Origin: Candidatus Bathycorpusculum sp.
GTDB taxonomy: Archaea > Thermoproteota > Bathyarchaeia > Bathyarchaeales > Bathycorpusculaceae
NCBI GenBank assembly: GCA_009778385.1
Contig: WRJX01000101.1
Span: 1 to 64,000, forward strand
Direction: 5' to 3'
DNA length: 64,000 nucleotides
In this document: in pieces, positions 16,703 through 24,993 of the stretch
Layout of the letters: every line of letters begins with the position of its first letter
Position numbering within the stretch: position 1 is the first letter of the stretch
Notes under the pieces: generated by a model
The model's database searches: none
What the model was told of the DNA's origin: nothing
What the model saw: the letters and a program-made list of their open reading frames with translations, nothing else
Program-made: the position numbers and the translations under genes

Positions 16703-17823
16703 TCCACAGGTACAATAAACACTTCGAGACCGTATCGGTCAAGCTGGAACATTTGATTGTCAGATAAAACTGTATTGTATATGTAGCTATTTCCAACACG
16801 TGTTAGGGCAAGCTCTTGAATCTTTGCTACGTCAGAATGTGTAACGGTTATAGTGTTGTCTTTAACGAAGGCCTCCATGTCAAACTCTATATCAACGCTT
16901 GAAAACACTCGTGTCAATGCCTGAACGATGCCTGATTGAATAATATCGATTCCTACCTCATATGAATGGGCATTCACGCTGCCTGAAATTATTAACAAAC
17001 GAGATTCACCTGGCGCAAAGAAACAGTCGTATTCATTCTCTTTGCTTGCTTTAGACCCTGAGCCTAGATAGTTTACAAATTGGCTACTAAATCCTCCCTT
17101 TGATGAGTAGGCTACCCTTTCAGGTTCAGGTTCTTTGTCAAAGGTAACTCGTCCAGTTACGTCAACCCATTTGCCGTTCATGTTTAAGTAGATGTACTTG
17201 TTGGTGTTTGTGCCATCTTTGATTGTATATTCATAGCCTTGTACACCCTCTATCCATTTGTAATAGTGGGCATTATACATTTCTTCGATTGTACTGTTTT
17301 CATTTGTTCTGATATCGCCAGAATCATCTATAAATTTCCATGTGTTTAATTTCTCATCCAGATTTCCAATAACTACTCCGTTTTCGTCAATGGATGGCCA
17401 GGGGATGGTACATGTAACGTTATAGTATACACCGTCAACCCAAGCACCTTTTGCTTCTATGCCTCCACCACTGCTACCGGGAGTGTTGATAGAATCTATT
17501 ATTGCTTGGGCTGTGGTTTCTTGGATTTCTTGCGCCGTAAAGAAACTTATTCCATGCAAGATAGTCCTGTATTCAGAGGGATTAGTGACATTAATAATTA
17601 CTTCGTAGTCTATTCTTGATCCGCTATTTTGAGTTATAGGTGCATCGGGGTCTGTTATTGTAAAGTTTGCATAGACGACTTCAAAAGTGAAGGGTGCTGT
17701 TGGTCCCTGTGCCTTTGTAATCCAAGGTTGTACTCTTAGTTCTGCCATGAGTAAAGGTGTTGTTGCTACAATTCCAATAGTAAGTGATAGTATCAAACAT
17801 ATGACGAATTTTTTGTTTTTCAT
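16699..17823 (-). CDS. Exported protein of unknown function, partner of the wHTH gene
   Basis: 374 residues with an N-terminal signal peptide (basic MKNKKF, then a hydrophobic run to about residue 27). The rest is polar and aromatic, with several N-x-S/T glycosylation sequons (YANFT, IINVT, YYNVT), as expected for a cell-surface protein in an organism with AglB. Predicted mostly beta. No C-terminal membrane anchor or sorting motif is visible. The start is an ATG at 17823. A set of three GGAACA/TGTTCC half-sites lies 50-80 bases upstream. Translational coupling to a membrane winged-helix regulator implies a joint role, perhaps envelope sensing. I do not recognise the family. Confidence 0.7.
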   Translation of the reverse strand: MKNKKFVICLILSLTIGIVATTPLLMAELRVQPWITKAQGPTAPFTFEVVYANFTITDPDAPITQNSGSRIDYEVIINVTNPSEYRTILHGISFFTAQEIQETTAQAIIDSINTPGSSGGGIEAKGAWVDGVYYNVTCTIPWPSIDENGVVIGNLDEKLNTWKFIDDSGDIRTNENSTIEEMYNAHYYKWIEGVQGYEYTIKDGTNTNKYIYLNMNGKWVDVTGRVTFDKEPEPERVAYSSKGGFSSQFVNYLGSGSKASKENEYDCFFAPGESRLLIISGSVNAHSYEVGIDIIQSGIVQALTRVFSSVDIEFDMEAFVKDNTITVTHSDVAKIQELALTRVGNSYIYNTVLSDNQMFQLDRYGLEVFIVPVE

Positions 17824-18137
17824 GTTTTTTCACCGTCACGTAATGGGCTAAAGCGGCTATTAGCTCTGCTCACGGAACATTTCTGTTCCAAAGCGGAACA
17901 CATGATAGAAACTAAACAAATTGTTTGAATAAGGCTTTTTTCAAAGACAATGTATCAAATTTGATAAACCCTGCTCATACTTTGATGTTGTACACAGGAG
18001 GTGTTTATGCTATAGATAATGTTTGTATTCTCTTTTATTGGGAAGTTTGTATCATTGTCACGTCGCTGTCTTCAAATGTATGTTTATATGCGGTACAAAA
18101 AATAAGTTGGTAAAAATAAAAACAGTTTTTGTCTTTG
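17824..18137. other. Regulatory gap upstream of the exported protein operon
   Basis: About 310 bases between the exported-protein gene and the end of the pfkB operon. It holds the half-site array at 17874-17900. A 62-codon plus-strand frame (17925-18113) lacks domain character and an SD, and I reject it. Confidence 0.4.
17874..17900. promoter_or_regulatory. Three alternating GGAACA/TGTTCC half-sites
   Basis: GGAACA (17874-17879), TGTTCC (17884-17889) and GGAACA (17895-17900) form two overlapping inverted repeats with 4- and 5-base spacers. The first and third copies are 21 bases apart, two helical turns, so a protein could contact one face of the DNA. The array is 50-80 bases upstream of the exported-protein/wHTH operon and is a candidate autoregulatory operator. 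Confidence 0.5.
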
Positions 18138-19055
18138 TTAGTGAATTGAAGATAAGTCTTTTTTGTAGGGTAAGCCTGCTCTAGCGCCCATTGTCATGAT
18201 GCTTTTGGAAGCCACAAAATTACCCAGTCTACCGCATTCATAGAGATTATTTTTGTTGTCTAGTAATCCATGAAGAAAACCTGCATCAAAAGCATCCCCC
18301 GCACCTGTTGTGTCTATGGCTTTTATTGGAAAGGGTTCTACTGTAACTTGTTCTTGTCCATCGGTTACATAACAGCCTTTGGCGCCAAGTTTAACAACAA
18401 CTATTTTGACACCCATCTCCAAAATGATGCCTGCACCCTTGCGGTAGTCTGCTTCTCCTGTTAACTGTTCAAGCTCCAAAGCGTTAGGCATAAACACATA
18501 TGAGCTTCTAATGAGCGGCTCTATAGCGGTAAAACCTCTCTGAGCATAAAGCGCACCTGGATCAAAACTAAGCTGGATCGAATCAGGTAGCATACCTGCT
18601 AGTTTTTTTTGGGCACGAAAGGGTTTCTCACCGATAAACGAGGATATATGTAAAAATCTTGTCTGGGCAACGTATTCAAGGTTAATTTCTCTGGATTCAA
18701 GCGTATCGTTTTCGCCTGGGTTAATGTACAGTGCCCTTGCGCCTTTCTTATCCACAAACCCCAGGGCCGCACCGCTTCTGCCCTTTTTTGAATGAATAAG
18801 TCCATTAACATCTACACCTTCACTGATAAAATTGTCAACCTGCAATTTACCTTCATGATCATCAGCTACTTTCCCAACAAAACCCACTTTGCGGCCAAGA
18901 CGTGCTAGGCCAACAATGGTGTTTGCTGCTGAACCACCACAGGCTTCAGTGTAGCTTTCAATGAAACTTTCTTCTTCTGGCCCTGCAATGCGTTCAACTT
19001 TTAACAGCGTATCAACGTTTAAGGCACCAAACCCGATAACGTCAAGCTTACTCAT
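18138..19055 (-). CDS. PfkB-family carbohydrate/nucleoside kinase
   Basis: A 305-residue ribokinase-fold enzyme. N-terminal FGALNVDTL and GGSAANTIVGLARLG match PfkB signature 1; the C-terminal DTTGAGDAFDAGFLHG matches signature 2, with the catalytic Asp in GAGD. Family members phosphorylate ribose, fructose-6-P, adenosine or other nucleosides with ATP. The substrate is not deducible. The ATG start overlaps the end of the ftr gene by 8 bases, so it is the last gene of the purF-purD-HAD-ftr-pfkB operon. A role in purine salvage or in building the ribosyl part of methanopterin would fit the context, but this is inference. Confidence 0.83.
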   Translation of the reverse strand: MSKLDVIGFGALNVDTLLKVERIAGPEEESFIESYTEACGGSAANTIVGLARLGRKVGFVGKVADDHEGKLQVDNFISEGVDVNGLIHSKKGRSGAALGFVDKKGARALYINPGENDTLESREINLEYVAQTRFLHISSFIGEKPFRAQKKLAGMLPDSIQLSFDPGALYAQRGFTAIEPLIRSSYVFMPNALELEQLTGEADYRKGAGIILEMGVKIVVVKLGAKGCYVTDGQEQVTVEPFPIKAIDTTGAGDAFDAGFLHGLLDNKNNLYECGRLGNFVASKSIMTMGARAGLPYKKDLSSIH

Positions 19056-19983
19056 TTATACCCAACTCGCTAAAGAGAACCTTATATTGACCTAGTTTGC
19101 CGCCATAGTTACCCGCTGAGATACGCGTCACACCTTCAATGTTAAGTACGGCTTCAATGCCTGCTTTGAGGGCTTTTTTGATTGCATCAATGTTTATGCC
19201 ATCAATGACTAGTTCGGCTATGTAGTTTATGCCTTCAGGCACCAAAGATTCTTTGCCTAGTTTGGTTTTAAGTGATGGACAGTAAATGTGGTTTGTTGTG
19301 GGACCAATTTCTGGAAAGTTGGTTTCTGGTTTGGATCCAGCTGAGCAGACATCAAATGAGGTGACAATGCCTGGGACAGTGTGCATAGCTACAAGTGATT
19401 TTTTTCCTGCTTCTTTTAGGGCTTGTTTGGTTTTACACATCACCCAAAAATTTCCCCCCATAACGCCACGTGCATAACCGATGTAGCGTTCAATTACAAA
19501 GTCTGGAACCATTAAAGGTACAACGATAACTTCTCGGTCATAGCGTTGTTCTACCCATTCATAACCATCACCACAGTGACCAACCCGCTCCATCATATCC
19601 ATTTTACCCTCAGCGTTAGATAAAGCGTCAAAGACTGCTGTGAAGGGTTTAACCAGTATGTCTTGTCGAATTTTGTAGGAGAGTTCTTTTTCAAACTTTT
19701 CAAGACACTTTTCAAAGCCTTTTTTCTCATTAAGTTCACCCCAAAACTGTACAATAGCGCCTACTCTGCCGTCAGGGGTTTCTTTTTCAGTGAGGTAACG
19801 TTCTACACCGCCTTCTGTTCTGCCAATTACAACAGATGGGGTTGCCGTTGAATCGTTAGCTGCTGCCGTCAAGGTTTCCATGTCATCTGCTGTGACAATT
19901 ACACGGCTAAAAATTCCCGAGAACGCTTCAACAAAGGTATCATCAATGATTACTTTTTGTGCCAATTTATCCAAGTCTCCCAA
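19048..19983 (-). CDS. ftr: Formylmethanofuran:tetrahydromethanopterin formyltransferase
   Basis: A ~311-residue enzyme that moves the formyl group between formylmethanofuran and H4MPT, the second step of the archaeal methyl branch. Recognisable blocks are IDDTFVEAFSGIFSRVIVTA at the N-terminus, GGVERYL, FWGELNEKKGFEKCLE, MERVGHCGDGYEWVE, PLMVPDF, GYARGVMGGNFWVM and the C-terminal GVTRISAGNYGGKLG. The protein is cytosolic and normally a tetramer. The 5' end overlaps the upstream HAD gene by 17 bases. TTG codons at 19983, 19974 and 19965 are all possible starts, so the first ten residues are uncertain. No other H4MPT pathway gene is present in the window. Confidence 0.93.
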   Translation of the reverse strand: MGDLDKLAQKVIIDDTFVEAFSGIFSRVIVTADDMETLTAAANDSTATPSVVIGRTEGGVERYLTEKETPDGRVGAIVQFWGELNEKKGFEKCLEKFEKELSYKIRQDILVKPFTAVFDALSNAEGKMDMMERVGHCGDGYEWVEQRYDREVIVVPLMVPDFVIERYIGYARGVMGGNFWVMCKTKQALKEAGKKSLVAMHTVPGIVTSFDVCSAGSKPETNFPEIGPTTNHIYCPSLKTKLGKESLVPEGINYIAELVIDGINIDAIKKALKAGIEAVLNIEGVTRISAGNYGGKLGQYKVLFSELGINE

Positions 19984-21046
19984 TAGCTACGCCACGAACT
20001 TTTTTGCGAAATTCGCTACTTTCCGTAACTATTGAGTTCATATTCTCTCTTGTAACTATTTGAACCTTCGGCCCAGTATCTGAAAACCCAAACACTTCTT
20101 TAAGCAACTTTAAATCTACCCCAGCGGCTTTCAGAGAGGCTTGACTCCACGACTTTACCACTTTAAGAACTTCCTCTTTTCCAAACCGATAGAATATGTC
20201 GGTGATAACGACTGTCACCAGGTTGTTTTCCGACACTACTGCAATATCAGCGTTTTTCACTGCATAACTGTTGCCATTAAACGAAACAGCTAAACCCCCA
20301 TTTTCTTTAACTAAACTTAACGCTTCTACATCAGTAATGCTGTCTCCAACATACACAACATCCTCAAATGGGGTTTTCAAGTGTGTGACAACATCACAGA
20401 CAGACTTAGCCTTCTGTTCTCCACCAACAGTGACAACATCGCTAAAGAAATTACCCACAGGCATCTGTGGAATCTCGCCCCAAAAAATCTCGTCAAGTCG
20501 CTTAATTAACGCTTGATCTTTTAAACTAAAGTCTGTAAGGCTTTTGGCGTTAGCTGGTATGGTGATTAAGGGCATTTGGCTGATTTCTTGTGCTCTTTCC
20601 TGTAAAATATTCCTTTCTTGGGGTGTTATGGATACCTTATCGAGACTGACTTTGGTGCAGTACGTATTTTTGTATGGAAAATCCACTGCTTTGCAGAGCT
20701 CTTTAATGTAGTGCTCATAACTAGTGCTGACAATATAGGGTTCAGCAATTGATTGAATGCGCTTAAGTGCGGTTTGAGTGCCTGCAATTAACATGATGTG
20801 GTCTGCCGAGAAATCTTCCATTTGTCGGTCGGTTACACCGTAGGCTTTAAAAAACGGCAAAATTAACTTCAATGTGATGCCCGCCGTGTAGCCAGTCTTA
20901 TTGAAAACATCTGCTAAAATATCATCATATTTGCTGACGTTACAGAAAAAGTTGTCACCATTGGGAATAAAATTGGTGGCTAACTCGTATGCATTATCGT
21001 TTTTTGAGATTGGTCCTTCGCAGTCGGAAACAAAGACGCCCTTCAC
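19967..21046 (-). CDS. HAD-superfamily hydrolase, EhaR/COG4030-like
   Basis: About 359 residues. The N-terminal VSDCEGPISKNDNA carries a HAD motif I (DxxxP-like, with E after C), and the C-terminal VVYVGDSITDVEAL is motif IV with the acidic pair. This matches a methanogen-type family annotated as EhaR or COG4030 phosphohydrolase. The frame is open to 21124, but the GTG at 21046 gives MKGVFVSDCEGP, has GAGGAAC upstream, and overlaps the purD stop (GTGA), so I chose it. In methanogens the gene sits with the Eha hydrogenase; here no Eha genes are present and it is between purD and ftr. A phosphatase for a phosphorylated cofactor intermediate is one possibility. Confidence 0.75.
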   Translation of the reverse strand: MKGVFVSDCEGPISKNDNAYELATNFIPNGDNFFCNVSKYDDILADVFNKTGYTAGITLKLILPFFKAYGVTDRQMEDFSADHIMLIAGTQTALKRIQSIAEPYIVSTSYEHYIKELCKAVDFPYKNTYCTKVSLDKVSITPQERNILQERAQEISQMPLITIPANAKSLTDFSLKDQALIKRLDEIFWGEIPQMPVGNFFSDVVTVGGEQKAKSVCDVVTHLKTPFEDVVYVGDSITDVEALSLVKENGGLAVSFNGNSYAVKNADIAVVSENNLVTVVITDIFYRFGKEEVLKVVKSWSQASLKAAGVDLKLLKEVFGFSDTGPKVQIVTRENMNSIVTESSEFRKKVRGVAIGRLG

Positions 21047-22458
21047 GCTTTGTTCCTCAACTCTTTCATGTGATTCACACTTTTGGCGATGTGTTGTTGT
21101 GCTGCTATGTCTGTTCGATTCCATAATCCACCACCACTAATGGCTCTTGCACCCTCTTGACTGATTTTACGTGCTTCTTCAATACTGTCGCCGATAGCCA
21201 ATACTCCAACAGCACGTGATTTTAATGCATAGTTTCTGCCATTTCTTAGTTCCATGGAGCCAGGATAAATACGCATTTTATCGCCGTATTTTTTGACTAA
21301 TTTGTACGCTTCGGTGAAGTCAACTGGTGTATCAATGTCGGATTTAACAATTTTGTTGGGATAAACATTCATGTATCCTCCATAGTCTGGTGGCACTTTG
21401 TAGGTTAAAACGGTTGCTGCCTTATTTAATCCGACACTTAGAAGATTTCCTTCAATCATTTTGTAGCAGACATCTATAAAATCATCTTTAATTATCGGGA
21501 AAATGTTGATGCTTTCAGGATCACCTGGACGACTGTTAATTTCTAAAATTTTTATACCCTTTCCAGTGTGCATAAAAGCTAAGTACAATGGTACTCCGCG
21601 AAGCGCTGTAGTATCGCTGATTTGACTACTCCAACCGTTAAACACCTTGTTTGCCAGTGCAATCTCGTTTTCATGTTCAGCGGCTGTTAAAAAAGGAAGC
21701 TTATCATCTACGTCTTTGTAAGAACCCATTCCACCAGTGTTTGGTCCCCTATCATCATCAAAAGCACGTTTATAATCACGTGTATCCGGCAAAGGGATGA
21801 AGTGTTTTCCATCGCAAAATGCCATACAACTGGATTCTTCACCATCTACTTTTTCTTCAATGATAACTGCACTGTACTGAAAGTTGGACATGAAATGTTC
21901 AAACAGTTCTTCACGATTTGCAAAGTGGTCACCCCAAACACCTACACCTTTACCTGCAGCAGGCTTGTCTGGTTTAACTACAGCTTGATTGTTAAGTTCA
22001 TCAAGCCACTTGTAAACGTCCACTTTAACTTGGGCTTTGTCATGGTAGTTTTGAGGATCAAAAATTTTAAAGCGTGGGTTAGCTTCAGGGGCGATTTCTT
22101 GGAAAAGTAGACGCTGTTTAACCTTACTTTCCTCAATTGCGTAACTCTTTTTTGGACAAACAACTGGAATGCCCGTTTCTGCTTCAATAAGATCACGTAG
22201 TCCATCAATAATCGGTTTTTCTGAGCCTACAATAACAAAGTCCAGATTATCTTTGTAAGTTTGCGCAAACTTGCCGATGTCTTGAATATTTAAACTTGGA
22301 ACAACAACATGTTTTGTGGCATGCTGAACATTAAAGGGATTAAACTGTTTATCTGCAATATACAATTCTACTTTGTAGTTTTGACTTCTTGCAAGAGCAT
22401 CAACTATGGCAGCCTCTCGTGCACCGTATGAAACAACTAATACACCTACTGTTTCCAT
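21043..22458 (-). CDS. purD: Phosphoribosylamine-glycine ligase
   Basis: A 471-residue ATP-grasp enzyme that makes glycinamide ribonucleotide in step 2 of purine synthesis. Evidence: the N-terminal domain with GSEKPIIDGL, the ATP-binding segment KPDKPAAGKGVGVWGD, RDYKRAFDDDRGPNTGGMGSY, and EINSRPGDPESINIFP with metal-binding Glu/Asn. The length is slightly above the bacterial ~430. The C-terminal domain ends AISGGGLWNRTDIAAQ. It lies 38 bases after purF and overlaps the next gene by four bases, consistent with an operon in pathway order (PurF then PurD). Confidence 0.94.
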   Translation of the reverse strand: METVGVLVVSYGAREAAIVDALARSQNYKVELYIADKQFNPFNVQHATKHVVVPSLNIQDIGKFAQTYKDNLDFVIVGSEKPIIDGLRDLIEAETGIPVVCPKKSYAIEESKVKQRLLFQEIAPEANPRFKIFDPQNYHDKAQVKVDVYKWLDELNNQAVVKPDKPAAGKGVGVWGDHFANREELFEHFMSNFQYSAVIIEEKVDGEESSCMAFCDGKHFIPLPDTRDYKRAFDDDRGPNTGGMGSYKDVDDKLPFLTAAEHENEIALANKVFNGWSSQISDTTALRGVPLYLAFMHTGKGIKILEINSRPGDPESINIFPIIKDDFIDVCYKMIEGNLLSVGLNKAATVLTYKVPPDYGGYMNVYPNKIVKSDIDTPVDFTEAYKLVKKYGDKMRIYPGSMELRNGRNYALKSRAVGVLAIGDSIEEARKISQEGARAISGGGLWNRTDIAAQQHIAKSVNHMKELRNKA

Positions 22459-22496
22459 TCAATGACACCGTTTGCTTGATAGGAAATATGGAGGGC

Positions 22497-23996
22497 TTAA
22501 TTTGTTTTTTTACCACTGCCCTTGTTTTCTTCAGCTTCGTATATGCGGCTTTTCTCCTCATAACCTTCGAGGAATTTCTGTTTCATTACATCAGCCAACT
22601 TTTGAGCTAAAGGCGTAGGATACTTACCAGTAACACATGCAATACAAAGCTGATTACAGGGTTGCCCTGTAGCTTCAACTAGTTTATCGATAGATTGATA
22701 ACATACACCATCTGCACCGATGATTTTTGCAATTTCTTCTGGACCATTTCTGGAACCGATAAGCTGCCCATAAGTGGACATGTCAATACCGTAAAAGCAT
22801 GGACCGATAATTCTTGGAAAAGTTGAAAAAACAAAAACTTTTTTGGCACCTGACTTGCGCAATTTATCAATGATAATTTTGGTCGTGTCACCACGGACAA
22901 TGCTGTCTTCACAGATTATGACACTTTTGCCTGCAACTTTGGGGCCTAAAATGTTAATTTTTTTATCAATAGTCGAGAAACGCTCATTATTCAACAAAAT
23001 AAATGCTCTCTCTGTAACGTAACGATGCCTCCTTGAAGCGCGCTCCCAACGAAGTCCCGAAGCTTCATGAACGCCCATAGCTGGATCGTCACCAGTTTCA
23101 GGCACGGATATGATTATATCGCATTCTTTTACTATATCTGGATTTTCATATACAATGTTTCTTCCGAAAGCTTCCCGAATTTCATAGACGTATTTGCCGT
23201 TAAATCGTGAATCTGGCCTTGCAAAATAAGCGTATTCAAAAGCACAAAACGCCTGTCTTGGTTTTTCAATGATTTGCTGTCGGATAAAACCCTCTTTTGT
23301 GGCAATTACCAGTTCACCAGGCTGCAATTCAAAGTCTCGTTCAAAACTATTCATATCTAAACTAACTGTTTCTGATGAAAAAGCCAAAGTCTGATGGTCT
23401 GGGCTATGTCCAGCACATAAGGGTTTAATACCGTGTATGTCTTTGAAAGCAAAGAAGGTTCCATCTTCTAATATACCTATCACTGAGAATGCGCCGTCTA
23501 AGCCTTCCATGACACCTCGAACAGCGTTAATTAAGTCTTTGCCTTGTTTAAATCCCAAAAGCATTTTATGACATACTATGTTAGAATCACAGTTATAGGT
23601 AAAATCGTCAAAATTGTTACGCATTTCTTCTATGAGATCCTGAGCGTTAACAATGTTACCATTAAATGACAATGCAAGTTTTATTTTATCTGTAGCACCC
23701 ATAACTGGTTGTGTTCCTTGAATTATGGATGATGCATCACATTTTCCTGAAGTCGTATACCTGACGTTTCCAATTCCAATTGAGCCAGGTAGTCTTTCGA
23801 ACCATTCGTTGATTGCTTCTGTTTTAATTTTTGGCACAAGATCCAAGTTTTTGTAGCTAAAAAACTGGCCTTGGTTGTAAGTTAAAACACCATGTGACTG
23901 ATGGCCTCGATGATTTTGAGCACGTAGTCCCCAGTAAACGTATGGAAAGACTGTTTGATTATTGAAATTTTTTACACCAAATATACCGCAGCCTAT
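22497..23996 (-). CDS. purF: Amidophosphoribosyltransferase, apparent AUA start
   Basis: About 499 residues: an N-terminal glutaminase (Ntn hydrolase) and a C-terminal PRTase, making phosphoribosylamine from PRPP and glutamine. The first ATG in frame (23846) would delete the nucleophile. The frame stays open upstream and encodes GCGIFGVKNF, then WGLRAQNHRGHQSHG, so the true N-terminus is at the GCGIFG, 50 codons earlier. No ATG, GTG or TTG precedes it in frame; the codon before Gly-Cys is ATA at 23994-23996. GAGGG of an SD lies 7 bases upstream and a TATA-like TTTATACTA about 65 bases upstream, which together favour initiation at that ATA. PRTase motif VIICEDSIVRGDTTK is intact. Confidence 0.9.
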   Translation of the reverse strand: MGCGIFGVKNFNNQTVFPYVYWGLRAQNHRGHQSHGVLTYNQGQFFSYKNLDLVPKIKTEAINEWFERLPGSIGIGNVRYTTSGKCDASSIIQGTQPVMGATDKIKLALSFNGNIVNAQDLIEEMRNNFDDFTYNCDSNIVCHKMLLGFKQGKDLINAVRGVMEGLDGAFSVIGILEDGTFFAFKDIHGIKPLCAGHSPDHQTLAFSSETVSLDMNSFERDFELQPGELVIATKEGFIRQQIIEKPRQAFCAFEYAYFARPDSRFNGKYVYEIREAFGRNIVYENPDIVKECDIIISVPETGDDPAMGVHEASGLRWERASRRHRYVTERAFILLNNERFSTIDKKINILGPKVAGKSVIICEDSIVRGDTTKIIIDKLRKSGAKKVFVFSTFPRIIGPCFYGIDMSTYGQLIGSRNGPEEIAKIIGADGVCYQSIDKLVEATGQPCNQLCIACVTGKYPTPLAQKLADVMKQKFLEGYEEKSRIYEAEENKGSGKKTN

Positions 23997-24055
23997 GTTT
24001 GGTCCCTCTAAAGCAGTGTGAATAAACGTTAGATAAAAAGAGGTTTATCAGCTTT

Positions 24056-24064
24056 TAGTATAAA
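24056..24064 (-). promoter_or_regulatory. TATA-like box of the purF operon
   Basis: On the minus strand this reads TTTATACTA. It would start transcription near 24035, leaving a leader of about 40 nt that contains the SD at 24003-24009. This makes a longer purF N-terminus unlikely and supports the ATA start. Confidence 0.45.
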
Positions 24065-24094
24065 TTCGGTCAAAAACATGTATTTTAACACAAT

Positions 24095-24121
24095 ACGATG
24101 AATACTTGTTATGTTCATCGT
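24095..24121. promoter_or_regulatory. 8-bp inverted repeat upstream of purF operon
   Basis: ACGATGAA and TTCATCGT are exact reverse complements separated by 11 bases. The site is about 35 bases upstream of the TATA-like box for purF, a position suited to an activator or a distal operator for the purine/C1 operon. Confidence 0.4.
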
Positions 24122-24327
24122 CAGCTTTTTGTTGTATGCCTTTACTTTACACAATAACTGAAAAGTTAGCTAGAAACACAACAATGAGCAAAACCTATGC
24201 CATGTTAGAGGAACATAGGATTTGCTTAAAATTGTTGTTCACTCTTGCATTTTGTGTTTAAAGTGTTAAAATGCTATTTATATCCTGATAAGTCATTAAT
24301 TCACCATTTTCACACGGGGATTATGGC

Positions 24328-24993
24328 ATGTTGGTTACAGCTCAAGTTGCAGAAGAAATGCTAAATATTCTTAGACAAACGGTAGCTATGCCAAGCCTTG
24401 TTAAAGCCAAAAGCGACCCCTTTGAAACCCTCATCATCACAATTATTTCACAAAACACCGCAGACAAAAACACTGACGTCGCTTTCACACGCCTAAAGCA
24501 GTGTTTCCAAATTACTCCGAAAACTCTCGCAGAAGCTGACCCTGCGCAGATTGAAGAATGTATTAAACCCGCAGGGCTCTACAAGGGCAAAACATGCGCA
24601 ATACAAACCGCTTCAAGAACAATTCAAGAAAAATATGGCGGTTCATTAGATGCGATTTTGACGTTGCAGCTTGAAGAAGCAAGAAAAACTCTCACTGAAA
24701 TGCCTGGGATTGGACCGAAAACGGCGGATGTGGTGTTGCTTTTCTCTGCCCAGAAACCCACAATACCCGTCGACACGCATGTTAACCGTGTCTCCAAACG
24801 TCTGGGTATTGCACCTAAAACGGGTGACTATGAAACAGTCCGCCTAAGCCTGCAAAAACTGTTCGCTGAAACTGATTATTTGGCTGTTCATCAACTTTTA
24901 ATTGGACACGGACGTCAATTTTGCAAATCACAAAAACCCGTCTGTAGCAACTGCCCTATTAACAGTTACTGTGAAACCAAAGGAGTGCCCTAA
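24328..24993 (+). CDS. nth: Endonuclease III
   Basis: A 221-residue bifunctional DNA glycosylase/AP lyase that removes oxidised pyrimidines. The helix-hairpin-helix MPGIGPKTADVV is at residues ~125-136 with the catalytic Lys131, and the catalytic Asp is in PVDTHVNRVSKRLG (Asp149). A C-x6-C-x2-C-x5-C [4Fe-4S] loop is at Cys199, 206, 209 and 215. All key residues are present. ATG at 24328 with GGGGATT upstream. The stop codon directly abuts the ATG of the XPD-like helicase gene, forming a DNA-repair transcription unit. Confidence 0.94.
   Translation: MLVTAQVAEEMLNILRQTVAMPSLVKAKSDPFETLIITIISQNTADKNTDVAFTRLKQCFQITPKTLAEADPAQIEECIKPAGLYKGKTCAIQTASRTIQEKYGGSLDAILTLQLEEARKTLTEMPGIGPKTADVVLLFSAQKPTIPVDTHVNRVSKRLGIAPKTGDYETVRLSLQKLFAETDYLAVHQLLIGHGRQFCKSQKPVCSNCPINSYCETKGVP

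Larger units (their letters stand above)
23997..24327. other. Divergent promoter region purF / endonuclease III
   Basis: About 330 bases with no credible gene. It contains the purF TATA-like box (plus-strand 24056-24064), a dyad at 24095-24121 and an A+T-rich stretch before the endonuclease gene. Confidence 0.4.

Noticed and set aside
17925-18113. 62-codon plus-strand frame
   Set aside because: No SD at its start and no domain; AGGAGGTG inside it precedes only very short frames.
22497-23846. purF starting at the ATG at 23846
   Set aside because: Would drop the nucleophilic Cys and the first 50 residues, which are clearly encoded upstream in the same frame.
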